Positions 36,350-45,645 of a stretch of 64,000 bases of DNA are shown here, one piece after another. The translations under genes were made by a program, and so were the position numbers. Where the stretch lies: NCBI GenBank assembly GCA_022509165.1, contig JAFLTT010000011.1, positions 46,740 to 110,739 on the forward strand. Reading direction: 5' to 3'. Under the pieces are notes generated by a model. The model did not search any database. It was not told the DNA's origin and was given only the letters and a program-made list of their open reading frames with translations. Each line of letters begins with the position of its first letter. Positions within the stretch are counted from its first letter, which is position 1. Source of the stretch: Muribaculaceae bacterium (GTDB lineage: Bacteria; Bacteroidota; Bacteroidia; Bacteroidales; Muribaculaceae).

Positions 36350-36378
36350 CAAAGTTAATAAAAAAATCACTAAATTTG
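36350..36378. promoter_or_regulatory. Divergent -7 elements for mlaE and udk
   Basis: Minus strand TAACTTTG (36357-36350) lies 45 bases before mlaE; plus strand TAAATTTG (36371-36378) lies 16 bases before the udk ATG at 36394. Neither has a perfect TTTG at 19-21 bases; the mlaE one has TTTG at 23 bases. Confidence 0.4.
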
Positions 36379-36393
36379 CCCAAAAGTAGTGAT

Positions 36394-37032
36394 ATGTTGA
36401 TAATTGGCATAGCGGGGGGCACCGGTTCCGGTAAAACCACCGTGGTGAAAAAAATAATAGAGTCGCTGCCAAAAGGGGAAGTGACAGTGATACCTCAAGA
36501 TTCATATTACAATGATAACGCCCATATTCCTTTGGAAGAAAGGCTTAAGATGAATTATGATGAACCGGCTTCTATAGAATGGACCTTGCTGTGCAAGCAT
36601 TTAGCCGATCTAAGGGCCGGGAAAAAAGTAGAACGTCCCTGTTACGATTTTATTACTTGTTCACGTCTGGCTGAAACCGTGACCCTTCCTCCAAGAGATG
36701 TAGTAGTGGTGGAAGGAATACTTGTGCTCACCGACAAACCCCTCCGCGATATGATGGATGTGAAGGTGTTTGTGGATGCTGATGCAGATGAAAGGCTGAT
36801 TCGGGTTATAGAACGTGATTGCATTGAGAGAGGCCGTACTCCTCAGATGGTGATCGACCGTTATCGCGAGACTCTCAAACCTATGCATGAACTCTACATA
36901 GAACCCTCAAAACGATATGCAGATTTGATAGTGCCTCAAGGGGGTAACAACAATGTGGCTATAATGCTGCTTACCGATTATATAAGGTCACTTCTCAGCA
37001 CCGGATGCAATCATACAAAAGTGCGCCAATGA
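36394..37032 (+). CDS. udk: Uridine kinase
   Basis: Udk phosphorylates uridine and cytidine in pyrimidine salvage. From the ATG at 36394 the protein is 212 residues, the usual size, starting [15 protein letters not shown] with the P-loop. The Y-D-E-P and P-C-Y-D-F substrate segments and the R-D-x-x-x-R-G-R lid follow. An open frame extends upstream to 36127 but runs through the mlaE promoter and gene. Its stop overlaps the lptB start as ATGA. Confidence 0.95.
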   Translation: MLIIGIAGGTGSGKTTVVKKIIESLPKGEVTVIPQDSYYNDNAHIPLEERLKMNYDEPASIEWTLLCKHLADLRAGKKVERPCYDFITCSRLAETVTLPPRDVVVVEGILVLTDKPLRDMMDVKVFVDADADERLIRVIERDCIERGRTPQMVIDRYRETLKPMHELYIEPSKRYADLIVPQGGNNNVAIMLLTDYIRSLLSTGCNHTKVRQ

Positions 37033-38003
37033 AAATAGGAAGATTGTGGAAAAAAGATAAGATAGAAGGTCAGGCGCATAAAAGTGACGGAGACCCTATC
37101 GTAGCAAGAGACGGGCTGACTCCTGAGGAGGAGAAAGTGGTGAAAAAGATGGAGGATTACCCTGAACCTGACATGCAGGAGGTAATCTTCTATGATAAAG
37201 AAGAGGAAATGCAGGGAGATGACCTGCAGGAAACCATCACTACTATTGATCTGCCGGAAGCCGGGGTGCTTCGTACTGAAGGACTGGTGAAAAGATATGG
37301 GAAAAGAACTGTAGCCAACCATGTATCAATCAATGTAAAGCAAGGTGAGATAGTGGGACTTTTAGGACCGAACGGTGCCGGCAAGACCACCACTTTCTAT
37401 ATGACTACCGGCCTGATCACTCCCAATGAAGGCAAGATTTTCCTAAATAATCAGGATATCACAAGTTTCCCCGTTTATAAAAGGGCCCAACTGGGTATCG
37501 GATATCTTGCACAGGAGGCATCAGTGTTTCGTAAACTCACGGTGGAAGACAATATCCGTGCTGTCCTGGAGATGACTCCCACTACAAAAGAATATCAGAA
37601 AGAAAAGCTTGAAAGCCTTATCCGGGAGTTCCGGCTCCAGGAAGTAAGGAAGAATTATGGCGACAGATTATCGGGTGGTGAAAGAAGACGTACCGAGATA
37701 GCCCGCTGTCTTGCCATAAATCCGAAATTCATCATGCTTGACGAGCCATTTGCAGGTGTAGACCCTATAGCGGTAGAAGATATCCAGGAAGTGGTTTATC
37801 ATCTCAAGGAGAGAAATATAGGTATCCTTATCACCGACCATAATGCTCCTGAAACTCTGAGTATCACCGACAGGGCTTACCTCCTTTTTGAGGGAAAGAT
37901 ACTTTTTCAGGGCACAAGTGAAGATTTGGCTGAAAATCCTGTGGTGAGGGAAAAATATCTTGGAAGAAATTTCGTTTTCCGTAGAAAGAAATTTAATGTC
38001 TGA
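37029..38003 (+). CDS. lptB: LPS export ABC transporter ATPase LptB with N-terminal extension
   Basis: LptB powers transport of lipopolysaccharide from the inner membrane. The ABC domain starts near residue 82 ([13 protein letters not shown]) with Walker [10 protein letters not shown], the LptB-type signature L-S-G-G-E-R-R-R and [13 protein letters not shown]. The first ~80 residues form an extra, charged segment rich in E, D and K that standard LptB (about 241 residues) lacks. The ATG at 37029 overlaps the udk stop. The end overlaps the next start by 8 bases. Confidence 0.93.
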   Translation: MKIGRLWKKDKIEGQAHKSDGDPIVARDGLTPEEEKVVKKMEDYPEPDMQEVIFYDKEEEMQGDDLQETITTIDLPEAGVLRTEGLVKRYGKRTVANHVSINVKQGEIVGLLGPNGAGKTTTFYMTTGLITPNEGKIFLNNQDITSFPVYKRAQLGIGYLAQEASVFRKLTVEDNIRAVLEMTPTTKEYQKEKLESLIREFRLQEVRKNYGDRLSGGERRRTEIARCLAINPKFIMLDEPFAGVDPIAVEDIQEVVYHLKERNIGILITDHNAPETLSITDRAYLLFEGKILFQGTSEDLAENPVVREKYLGRNFVFRRKKFNV

Positions 38004-38934
38004 AAATCTAATCCTAAAGTCAGTAAGAGAATCGGCCGGTATGCGTTTATCGGTGTTGTTCGGTTCCTTCTTTATACTTTTAATCATATCTTCATTTCTG
38101 GGTATCATAGTAAATCAGATACAATTTGGAGATGCCCGGACGCATGCCTTATGCACTTCGGTAATACAATCGCTTCTGGCATTTTGTGTGCCGGCATTGT
38201 TGGTTGCCAAATTCAGCTCCAATAAATATCTTGAATGGCTGGAACTAACTAAGGCCCCGAAATTGAAAGCACTATTTGGTGTTTTATTGGTTTACGGTCT
38301 CTCCATGCCTGCTATGGAATGGTTGATACAATGGAATGCCGGTCTTCATTTACCGGAATCATTAAGTGGGATAGAGGAAACTTTACGAAATTGGGAAGAT
38401 GCCAGCGCTTCTGCCACAGAAACATTGCTTGAAGCCCATGGGTTCTGGGCAGTAACGGCCGGTGTGTTGATAATAGGGGTATTGACCGGTTTCTCCGAAG
38501 AATTATTCTTTAGAGGAGGCCTTCAGGGAATATTTGTAAGAACGAGCGTCGGACGGAATGTGTCAGTATGGTTGGCTGCCTTTATATTCAGTTGTATGCA
38601 TTTCCAGTTTTTCGGATTTCTTCCCCGTCTATTGATGGGAGCATTTTTCGGATACCTTCTGATTTGGACAAGGTGCATATGGGTGCCCGTATTTGCCCAT
38701 GTTTTAAATAACAGTGCCGTTGTGATTACCTCTGCATTGGCCGGACAACCCTCCACGGGACTATTAGAAAACGATAATGTTTCTCTATATTTAGGCAATT
38801 CATTGTCAGTAGCAGGAAGTGTGACACTTACTGTTTTATTCCTTGTATTTTGCAGAAACTACCTTTTCAAAAATGATTCAAAATTAGAGAATCCATGGCT
38901 AAGAAAACAGCTTCCGCCGGTTTCCGAGAGGTGA
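37996..38934 (+). CDS. CPBP-family intramembrane metalloprotease
   Basis: A 312-residue membrane protein of the CAAX protease and bacteriocin-processing (Abi) family. The three motifs are seen: E-E-L-F-F-R (EExxxR) near residue 176, F-S-C-M-H-F-Q-F-F near residue 205, and F-A-H-V-L-N-N near residue 239. These residues form the glutamate/histidine active site. The substrate is unknown. It overlaps lptB by 8 bases and holA by 40 bases, so it lies inside a coupled run udk-lptB-cpbp-holA. Confidence 0.9.
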   Translation: MSENLILKSVRESAGMRLSVLFGSFFILLIISSFLGIIVNQIQFGDARTHALCTSVIQSLLAFCVPALLVAKFSSNKYLEWLELTKAPKLKALFGVLLVYGLSMPAMEWLIQWNAGLHLPESLSGIEETLRNWEDASASATETLLEAHGFWAVTAGVLIIGVLTGFSEELFFRGGLQGIFVRTSVGRNVSVWLAAFIFSCMHFQFFGFLPRLLMGAFFGYLLIWTRCIWVPVFAHVLNNSAVVITSALAGQPSTGLLENDNVSLYLGNSLSVAGSVTLTVLFLVFCRNYLFKNDSKLENPWLRKQLPPVSER

Positions 38935-39935
38935 TTAGCGAGATCTTAAAAGGTAACTATGCCCCTGTCTATCTCCTGATGGGAGATGAAGATTATTACA
39001 TCGATAAGATTACAGAAATTCTGGAAAACAATGTAGTGCCTGAAGAAGAAAAAGATTTCAATTCAGCCACTTATTATGGTGCCGATGTAGATGTGAGACA
39101 GGTTATCTCAAGGGCACAACAGTTCCCGCTCATGAGTGATGTCCAGCTTGTGATGCTTAAAGAGGCGCAAGCAATGGATAAAGCAAAGACACGACTGGAG
39201 ATGTTGGAGCCATATGTGAAGCATGCCAACGATTCTACCGTATTGGTGATAACTTATAAAGGTGACATGCTTCCGGCTACATCAAAATTGGTGAAAGCCG
39301 TGCAAAATGAAAGGGGAGTGGTTTTCAGAAGTGAACGGCTGAAGGATTACCAGTTACCGGGCCCACTGCAAGATTACTGCAAGGAACGAAAAGTAAAGAT
39401 CGACGACAAATCAGTTGCACTTCTTTGTGAATATATAGGTTCTCCTTTATCAAAGTTATTCGGAGAGGTTGACAAACTTATTGTAGCAGCCGGTCCACAA
39501 GGAGTTATTTCACCCGATCTCATCGAGTCGATTATAGGCATCTCTAAAGAATATAATTCATTTGAATTAGTCAAGACAATATCGGTAAGGGATTTTGTTA
39601 AGTCTATGAGAATTCTGGACTATTTCTCCAGAAATCCAAAACAGAATCCTGGTGTGATGGTATTGGCCACCCTTTTCAATTATTTTTCCAAGCTTTTTAT
39701 AGCTGCTGTGGCTAAGGATAAAAGTGATGCCTCACTTATGGCGGAACTCGACCTTAAGAATTCATATTCTTTGACCGATTACAAGAACGGCCTTAGAAAC
39801 TATAAAGCCGGAACCATCGACGCGATTATTCATGCAATACGCGACACGGATTTGATGAGTAAGGGAGTAGGCAGTAATGAAAATGAATTTGACTTACTGA
39901 AAGACTTATTATTTAAGATTTTTACTTTAAGATGA
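38895..39935 (+). CDS. holA: DNA polymerase III subunit delta
   Basis: The clamp-loader delta subunit, 346 residues. The family pattern is seen as Y-A-P-V-Y-L-L-M-G-D-E-D-Y-Y-I-D-K-I near residue 23, F-N-S-A-T-Y-Y-G, S-R-A-Q-Q-F-P-L-M-S-D and a helical C-terminal clamp-loader collar. Start ATG 38895 lies inside the preceding gene's end in another frame, giving a 40-base overlap. A short copy of the repeat element follows about 65 bases downstream. Confidence 0.93.
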   Translation: MAKKTASAGFREVISEILKGNYAPVYLLMGDEDYYIDKITEILENNVVPEEEKDFNSATYYGADVDVRQVISRAQQFPLMSDVQLVMLKEAQAMDKAKTRLEMLEPYVKHANDSTVLVITYKGDMLPATSKLVKAVQNERGVVFRSERLKDYQLPGPLQDYCKERKVKIDDKSVALLCEYIGSPLSKLFGEVDKLIVAAGPQGVISPDLIESIIGISKEYNSFELVKTISVRDFVKSMRILDYFSRNPKQNPGVMVLATLFNYFSKLFIAAVAKDKSDASLMAELDLKNSYSLTDYKNGLRNYKAGTIDAIIHAIRDTDLMSKGVGSNENEFDLLKDLLFKIFTLR

Positions 39936-40000
39936 ATCTGCAATAATAAGTAAGTACACTGACTTCTAATCCCACTTTTTTTTACTTCTATATAGATTTA

Positions 40001-40076
40001 ATGATTATCCTCATAAATACCCCCATTAATAAATTGCCCTACATATGTCGTTTGGGATATTATTCGGGATAATCAT
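40001..40076. mobile_element. Short MITE copy lacking its palindromic core
   Basis: A 76-base element with perfect 10-base inverted ends ATGATTATCC and GGATAATCAT. The eight bases TAGATTTA flank it directly on both sides (39993-40000 and 40077-40084), a clear target-site duplication. Its sequence matches, in reverse orientation, the outer parts of the copy at 53.9 kb. The two hairpins are missing, with the break falling at a CCCT repeated on both sides of the lost part. Confidence 0.85.
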
Positions 40077-40131
40077 TAGATTTACATACTCTGCAGCGTA
40101 TCTTTATATTGATCAAACAGTTTTTACCATT

Positions 40132-40917
40132 ATGCTTTTCTATTTCTCCGGTACCGGTAATTCAACCTTCGTAGCCACCACTTTGTCAAATTTACTTGGG
40201 TTAAAATTGCTATTTATTCCCGAAGTAAACGTAGATGAATTAGATCTGCCGGAAAAAAGGATACTTTTTGTTTTCCCGGTATATTCATGGGGAGTACCGC
40301 CGTTAGTTACAGATTTTATAAAGAGGATTCCACCGATATTTTGGGAGAGAGCAAAGGATGCCGGCATTTCGATAGACTGTGTGATGACTTGCGGAGATGA
40401 GGTAGCCTTGGCTCCGGAAATGATTACCAAAAACTTACGGAAAGTTGGAATTACCATAAATTCGATCTGGAGTGTAATCATGCCCAACAATTATGTGCTT
40501 TTGCCGGGGTTTGACGTGGATTCGCAAGAAGTGGAAAAGAGAAAACTATCTGAATGTGAGAAGAGAATTCTGGAAATTGCTCAGGGGCTTTCACAGTTTC
40601 AACGCACTGTAGATGTAGTGAGAGGCTCGATACCTTGGCTCAAGACCAAGATTGTTTTCCCGCTTTTTAAAAGATGGGGTATCTTCCCTCAGAAATGGCA
40701 TTTTACTGCAAGTTGCATAAGTTGCGGTAAATGTGCCTCTATTTGTCCGATGTTAAATGTAACAATGCAAGACGGCCACCCTAAATGGGGCAGCCGTTGT
40801 TGTTCCTGTCTTGCTTGTTATCATGTATGCCCGGTGCATGCAGTAGAGTATTCCAACTTTACTAAAAAGAAAGGGCAATATTTATTCCCGCTTAAAAAAA
40901 TATTTGTTTCCGCTTAG
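40132..40917 (+). CDS. EFR1-family flavodoxin/ferredoxin fusion protein
   Basis: A 261-residue redox protein. The N-terminal flavodoxin-like domain begins M-L-F-Y-F-S-G-T-G-N-S-T with the FMN phosphate loop. The C-terminal part has two [4Fe-4S] motifs: C-I-S-C-G-K-C-A-S-I-C-P near residue 200 and C-C-S-C-L-A-C-Y-H-V-C-P near residue 224. Members of this family act in anaerobic electron transfer. I chose ATG 40132; the longer reading from 40045 starts inside the repeat element. It overlaps the convergent next gene by 4 bases. Confidence 0.9.
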   Translation: MLFYFSGTGNSTFVATTLSNLLGLKLLFIPEVNVDELDLPEKRILFVFPVYSWGVPPLVTDFIKRIPPIFWERAKDAGISIDCVMTCGDEVALAPEMITKNLRKVGITINSIWSVIMPNNYVLLPGFDVDSQEVEKRKLSECEKRILEIAQGLSQFQRTVDVVRGSIPWLKTKIVFPLFKRWGIFPQKWHFTASCISCGKCASICPMLNVTMQDGHPKWGSRCCSCLACYHVCPVHAVEYSNFTKKKGQYLFPLKKIFVSA

Positions 40918-41432
40918 AAAAATTTCGTTACGGAATTGTCATAAGTGATGGCAATAGGTCCGGTCCCAAAATCTACTACAGAATAAGCTATATTGCCAAG
41001 GGCATCCGTAAAAATCAAGATGTTCTGAACCTCCTGTCCTTTATAGGAATTGCCGTCTACCGTGGCATTCCAATTGTCGCCTGAACCTTGCACAGTAATC
41101 TGTTGCTGAGGATTATTTTGTAAGGTATAAGTTCCGGCCGGTACAGGATTGAGAGATGTAGATGTAATATGGTCGGGTATAAAGGCATGTATGCCGGGTG
41201 AATATTCCACCATATACCAACCCGGGGTGTGCTGAGAAGCGGCAAACACCATTCCCGGAATCACAGCCACATCTTCATTATCTTGATTTACAGTGATATA
41301 CTTAGCACTTGCTTCATCATAGACGTTCCCGTTTTTTGTTACGGCTACAAAATCTTTAGCCGAAACCGGAATTATTGAACAGATCGCCATTGCTATCATC
41401 GACAGCACCTTTATACTTCCTTTTGTTCTCAT
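40914..41432 (-). CDS. Exported protein of unknown function
   Basis: A 172-residue protein with a signal peptide (I-K-V-L-S-M-I-A-M-A-I-C-S-I-I-P-V-S-A). After the signal the first ~70 residues look like an SH3-like beta region (V-A-V-T-K-N-G-N-V-Y-D, with P-G-M-V-F, P-G-W-Y-M-V-E-Y and F-I-P-D-H). The rest is beta-rich with repeated Q/N segments. I do not recognise the family. It stands alone between the EFR1 gene and alaS. Confidence 0.65.
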   Translation of the reverse strand: MRTKGSIKVLSMIAMAICSIIPVSAKDFVAVTKNGNVYDEASAKYITVNQDNEDVAVIPGMVFAASQHTPGWYMVEYSPGIHAFIPDHITSTSLNPVPAGTYTLQNNPQQQITVQGSGDNWNATVDGNSYKGQEVQNILIFTDALGNIAYSVVDFGTGPIAITYDNSVTKFF

Positions 41433-41512
41433 TTCAATAGAGTTATGTTTTGTATATTAGACCTTTCAATAATGCAATGGTTTATTCCCGTAAAAATATC
41501 AGGAATTTACGA

Positions 41513-44149
41513 CTATTTAGTCACTGCCTCAAGAATTTTGTCAAGAGCAGTTGCAAGTCCGTCGATATCTTTACCACCTGCCTGAGCAAAGAATGGCTGA
41601 CCACCGCCACCTCCTTTAATGGCTTTAGCAGCTTCTCTCACTATTTGAGAAGCATTCAGGCCATTTTTCACCACGTCGTCGGTTAGTGAAAGAGTAAGCA
41701 GAGGCTTATCAGCTTGTTTTGTGGCCCCGACAAATACTGTGTTGACTGGTGATTCTTTACGGATGTTGAAGGCAACATCTTTTACAATTTCCGGAACCCT
41801 CTCACCCTTAAGCACACATACTTTAATTCCGTTGATATCTTTAGAGGTGTCAAGTACTTCTTTAGTGAGTGTCTTCACACGTTCACTCATGAAGTCTTCC
41901 ACCTGTTTCTTCAAATCGGCATTTTCTTTAATAGCTTTTTCTACTGCACCCTTCAGATTGGAGGCATTGCCAAAGAAAGCCGACATTTGTCGCATAGTGT
42001 CTTGCAAATTGTCGAGTACGCTTTCCACACCGGCAGCTGAAACGGCTTCTATTCTTCGGATCCCGGCAGCTATAGAACTTTCGGAAAGAATTCTTACCAT
42101 ACCAATATTACCGGAATTTTCCACGTGAGTGCCACCGCACAATTCTATTGATGACCCGTATTTCACCACTCTCACCTTATCGCCGTATTTTTCACCGAAA
42201 AGTGCCATGGCGCCCATTTCCCTTGCATCTTCAATAGGTATTTCTCTCTTCTCTTCCAGAGGCATTGCCTTTCTGATACGTTCATTCACCCTATGTTCAA
42301 CTTCCCGTATTTCTTCAGGGGTAAGTTTCTGGAAATGTGAAAAGTCAAATCTTAGCACTTCAGGCGACACAAAGGAACCTTTCTGTTCTACATGACTGCC
42401 GAGTACTTCTCTCAACACCTCGTGAATGAGGTGAGTGGCAGAGTGATTTGCAGAAGTAGCTGCACGGGTCTTTTCATCTATAGTGGCAGTGAAATCAGCA
42501 TTTACATCTGAGGGGAGTTTTTCTAAAATATGCACCCCGATATTATTCTCACGTTTTGTATCCACTACCTTGGTAACTTCTCCGCTACCGGATACTAATT
42601 CGCCACGGTCGCCTACCTGACCACCCATTTCAGCATAGAATGGAGTCTTCGACAGAATTACCTGATAGAATTCTTTGCCTTTCTGTTTAACCTTCCTGTA
42701 ACGGAGAATCTTTGTGGGAGTAGAATGCATGTCATAACCCACGAATTCCTGATCTCCATCATTTACTACAATCCAGTCGCCGGTATCCATGGCCGCAGCA
42801 TTCCTTGCTCTTTCCTTCTGTTTCTGCATTTCAGCATCAAATTCCTTTTGATCAAGGGTCATACCATTTTCACGGAGGATAAGCTGAGTGAGGTCGAGGG
42901 GGAAACCGTAAGTGTCATATAGCACAAATGCATTTTTTCCTGAAATTTCAGTTTCACCCTTGGATTTGGCTTCAGCGATCAAGGATTCCAGAAGTTTTAT
43001 TCCATTATCCAGAGTGCGAAGGAATGTTTCCTCTTCCTCTTTTATTACTTTCTTTATCAGATCTTTCTGGGCCTTTAATTCCGGATATGCCTCACCCATC
43101 TCTGCTACAAGACGGTCTATCAGAAGGTATAGAGTTGCCTCCTTACGTCCTAAGAAAGTGTAGGCATATCTCACTGCCCTTCTCAATATTCTTCTGATAA
43201 CATAGCCGGCTTTGGCATTTCCCGGTAGCTGAGAATCGGCAATAGAGAAGGCTATGGTCCGAACATGGTCGGCCACAACCCTCATGGCTACATCAATTTT
43301 TTCATCCTGTCCATATTTCATTCCGGTGACAGATGAAATTTCATTGATGAGCGGAGTGAACACATCAGTGTCATAATTTGATTTTTTACCCTGAAGTGCC
43401 ATACAGAGTCGCTCGAATCCCATGCCTGTATCAATTACCTTTGCGGGCAATGGTTCCAGGCTGCCATCGGCCTTTCTGTTATATTGCATGAATACCAGGT
43501 TCCAGATTTCTATCACCTGAGGGTTATCCTTATTTACAAGGGAAGCACCATCTACTTCCTTTCTTTCTTCATCGCTTCGGAGGTCGATATGGATTTCGCT
43601 GCAAGGTCCGCAAGGTCCGGTGTCGCCCATTTCCCAGAAATTGTCGTGTTTATTTCCATCAATAATATGCGATGCCGGCAAATGTGTTTTCCAAATATCT
43701 TCGGCTTCCACGTCTTTCTTCAATCCTTCAGAAGGTGATCCTTCAAATACGGTGGCATAAAGACGGTCGGGATCCAGGCCTAATACATCCACGAGATATT
43801 CCCACGCCCAGTCGATGGCTTCCTTTTTGAAATAATCACCAAATGACCAGTTGCCCAACATCTCAAACATGGTGTGATGATATGTGTCATGGCCCACTTC
43901 TTCAAGGTCGTTGTGTTTTCCGGATACACGAAGGCATTTCTGGCTGTCGGCAACGCGTTTGAATTCTGCATGCCTGTTACCTAAAATAATGTCTTTAAAC
44001 TGATTCATTCCGGCGTTTGTGAACATCAGGGTGGGATCATCTTTAATCACCATAGGCGCCGAAGGCACTATCTTATGACCTTTATTTTCAAAAAACTCCT
44101 TGAATGATTCTCTTATTTCTTTCGCTGATTTTGTTGATGTTGCCTTCAT
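41513..44149 (-). CDS. alaS: Alanyl-tRNA synthetase
   Basis: An 878-residue class II synthetase. The catalytic core has [15 protein letters not shown] near residue 40, the editing domain has the zinc motifs H-S-A-T-H-L-I-H and C-G-G-T-H, and the C-terminal oligomerisation domain ends with the [13 protein letters not shown] segment. Full-length with no missing motif. A consensus promoter lies 78-109 bases upstream, and it shares that region with the divergent M23 peptidase gene. Confidence 0.97.
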   Translation of the reverse strand: MKATSTKSAKEIRESFKEFFENKGHKIVPSAPMVIKDDPTLMFTNAGMNQFKDIILGNRHAEFKRVADSQKCLRVSGKHNDLEEVGHDTYHHTMFEMLGNWSFGDYFKKEAIDWAWEYLVDVLGLDPDRLYATVFEGSPSEGLKKDVEAEDIWKTHLPASHIIDGNKHDNFWEMGDTGPCGPCSEIHIDLRSDEERKEVDGASLVNKDNPQVIEIWNLVFMQYNRKADGSLEPLPAKVIDTGMGFERLCMALQGKKSNYDTDVFTPLINEISSVTGMKYGQDEKIDVAMRVVADHVRTIAFSIADSQLPGNAKAGYVIRRILRRAVRYAYTFLGRKEATLYLLIDRLVAEMGEAYPELKAQKDLIKKVIKEEEETFLRTLDNGIKLLESLIAEAKSKGETEISGKNAFVLYDTYGFPLDLTQLILRENGMTLDQKEFDAEMQKQKERARNAAAMDTGDWIVVNDGDQEFVGYDMHSTPTKILRYRKVKQKGKEFYQVILSKTPFYAEMGGQVGDRGELVSGSGEVTKVVDTKRENNIGVHILEKLPSDVNADFTATIDEKTRAATSANHSATHLIHEVLREVLGSHVEQKGSFVSPEVLRFDFSHFQKLTPEEIREVEHRVNERIRKAMPLEEKREIPIEDAREMGAMALFGEKYGDKVRVVKYGSSIELCGGTHVENSGNIGMVRILSESSIAAGIRRIEAVSAAGVESVLDNLQDTMRQMSAFFGNASNLKGAVEKAIKENADLKKQVEDFMSERVKTLTKEVLDTSKDINGIKVCVLKGERVPEIVKDVAFNIRKESPVNTVFVGATKQADKPLLTLSLTDDVVKNGLNASQIVREAAKAIKGGGGGQPFFAQAGGKDIDGLATALDKILEAVTK

Positions 44150-44222
44150 TTTCGGTATGCTTTGGCCAATTTTAATAGGAAAACATTATATAAGAAAGAG
44201 GGATTTTAACCCCCTGCAAATC

Positions 44223-44258
44223 ATTGCAAATTTATTTAAATTCGGGTAATTTTGCAAA
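44223..44258. promoter_or_regulatory. Interleaved divergent promoters for alaS and the M23 peptidase
   Basis: Minus strand for alaS: TTTG (44258-44255), 20 bases, TAAATTTG (44234-44227), a full match. Plus strand for the peptidase: ATTG (44223-44226), 20 bases, TAATTTTG (44247-44254). Each promoter's -7 box abuts the other's -33 box, so the two polymerase sites overlap almost completely and cannot both be bound at once. Confidence 0.6.
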
Positions 44259-44279
44259 AGACTCAGTCCCGAGGCAAGG

Positions 44280-45248
44280 ATGTCGAAAAGAATATTCTAT
44301 AAATATAATCCCGATACCGATAACTTCGAGAGATATTACCCCTCGATGCGTGACCGTTTTTCAAACGGATTAAAACTCTGCTTAGCGGGAATCTTAATTG
44401 CTGCTGTCTTTGTGGTTATATTCAATTATATAGTGGCTACCCCTACTGAAGAGAACCTCCGCACTGAAAACCGACGTCTTAAATCTCAATATAACATAAT
44501 GTCGGCACGTCTGGATGAGATGCTGGAAGTGATGGATAGAATGGAGGAGAGGGACGACAATTTCTATAGGGTGATGATGCAGCTTGATCCCGTGAGCGAT
44601 GCTCAGAGACTCTCAGGACTCCAAAATGAAAACCGATATAGCCAGCTCTCGAAATTGTCTGATTCCAGACTTGTGGAACAACTTACTTCCCGTATGAACC
44701 TGCTTGAAAAGAAAATTTATTCGCAGTTGCTTAGTTTCGATCAATTGCAGGAGGCTATGGGCAGTCAGCAAGACCGTCTTGCCCATGTACCCTCGGTACT
44801 GCCTATAAATATAGCAGATTATACCATGTCGTCTGGCTATGGATATAGAGTAGACCCTATTTACGGCTCCTCAAAATTTCATGAGGGTCTTGATTTTGCA
44901 GCTTCAAAGGGTACAGATGTCTTTGCTACGGGAGATGGTAAAATCAAAGTGGCAGGTCGCGAAGCCGGATATGGCAATGTAATTGATATTGACCATGGAT
45001 ATAATTATCTGACCCGATATGCACATCTCAGTGAAATTTTAGTGAGACCCGGAGAAGAGGTGAAAAGAGGGCAACTTATCGGAAAGGTTGGATCAACAGG
45101 AAAGTCTACCGGTCCTCATCTTCATTATGAAGTAAGATATAAAGATATACCACAAAATCCGGTGAATTTCTATTTTATGGATCTTACTCCCGAAGAATAT
45201 TACGAAATGATCCAGATAGCGGAGATGGCAGGACATGTGATGGACTGA
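44280..45248 (+). CDS. M23 family metallopeptidase, membrane anchored
   Basis: A 322-residue cell-wall hydrolase. One membrane helix near residues 33-55, a coiled-coil region (~65-170), then an LytM/M23 domain from about residue 185: S-G-Y-G-Y-R-V-D-P, F-H-E-G-L-D-F-A (HxxxD zinc ligands) and L-H-Y-E-V-R (HxH-like third ligand with the preceding H in G-P-H-L-H-Y). The zinc set looks complete, so it is likely an active endopeptidase acting on peptidoglycan cross-links. It is followed after 11 bases by a MerR-type regulator. Confidence 0.93.
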   Translation: MSKRIFYKYNPDTDNFERYYPSMRDRFSNGLKLCLAGILIAAVFVVIFNYIVATPTEENLRTENRRLKSQYNIMSARLDEMLEVMDRMEERDDNFYRVMMQLDPVSDAQRLSGLQNENRYSQLSKLSDSRLVEQLTSRMNLLEKKIYSQLLSFDQLQEAMGSQQDRLAHVPSVLPINIADYTMSSGYGYRVDPIYGSSKFHEGLDFAASKGTDVFATGDGKIKVAGREAGYGNVIDIDHGYNYLTRYAHLSEILVRPGEEVKRGQLIGKVGSTGKSTGPHLHYEVRYKDIPQNPVNFYFMDLTPEEYYEMIQIAEMAGHVMD

Positions 45249-45259
45249 CAGATTTAATT

Positions 45260-45607
45260 ATGGATACACATCTCACCAAAAGAATATATAGAATACGCGA
45301 GGCGGCTGAAATTATAGGGGTGCCTCAATCTACGCTTCGTTTCTGGGAAAAAGAATTCCCCGACTTGCAGCCAAAGCGCACAGCCTCCAACCAGAGACAC
45401 TATTCACCTCAGGATATGGAACTCCTCCAGATTATTCAGTTCCTTCTTCATACCAAAGGGCTGAAATTAGAGGCTGCGAAAGAATACCTGAAGCACAACA
45501 AAAAGAATGTTTCAAAGAAACTTAAAGTGATAGAAAAATTGGAGAGAGTGAAAAGCGAACTTGAAATTTTCCTTGAAGCATTGAATCTACGCAATCAGAA
45601 GATATAA
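45260..45607 (+). CDS. MerR-family transcriptional regulator
   Basis: A 115-residue protein with the MerR winged helix: I-R-E-A-A-E-I-I-G-V-P-Q-S-T-L-R-F-W-E-K-E-F near residues 13-33, then N-Q-R-H-Y-S-P-Q-D. A short coiled-coil follows. There is no ligand-binding domain or cysteines, so the signal is not obvious. It starts 12 bases after the M23 gene and ends at a strong terminator, so it is probably the second gene of a two-gene unit. Confidence 0.9.
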   Translation: MDTHLTKRIYRIREAAEIIGVPQSTLRFWEKEFPDLQPKRTASNQRHYSPQDMELLQIIQFLLHTKGLKLEAAKEYLKHNKKNVSKKLKVIEKLERVKSELEIFLEALNLRNQKI

Positions 45608-45610
45608 AAA

Positions 45611-45640
45611 CAATAAAGGAGGCTCAAGCCTCCTTTATTG
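45611..45640. terminator. Bidirectional terminator between merR and lpdA
   Basis: A perfect 14-base stem: CAATAAAGGAGGCT pairs with AGCCTCCTTTATTG around a 2-base CA centre. The stem lies between two convergent genes, with T-rich sequence on the plus side (TCATTTTATTTTG) and A-rich on the other. Confidence 0.88.
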
Positions 45641-45645
45641 TCATT

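Noticed and set aside
36127..36393. N-terminal extension of uridine kinase
   Set aside because: It overlaps mlaE and its promoter; the kinase fold starts at 36394.
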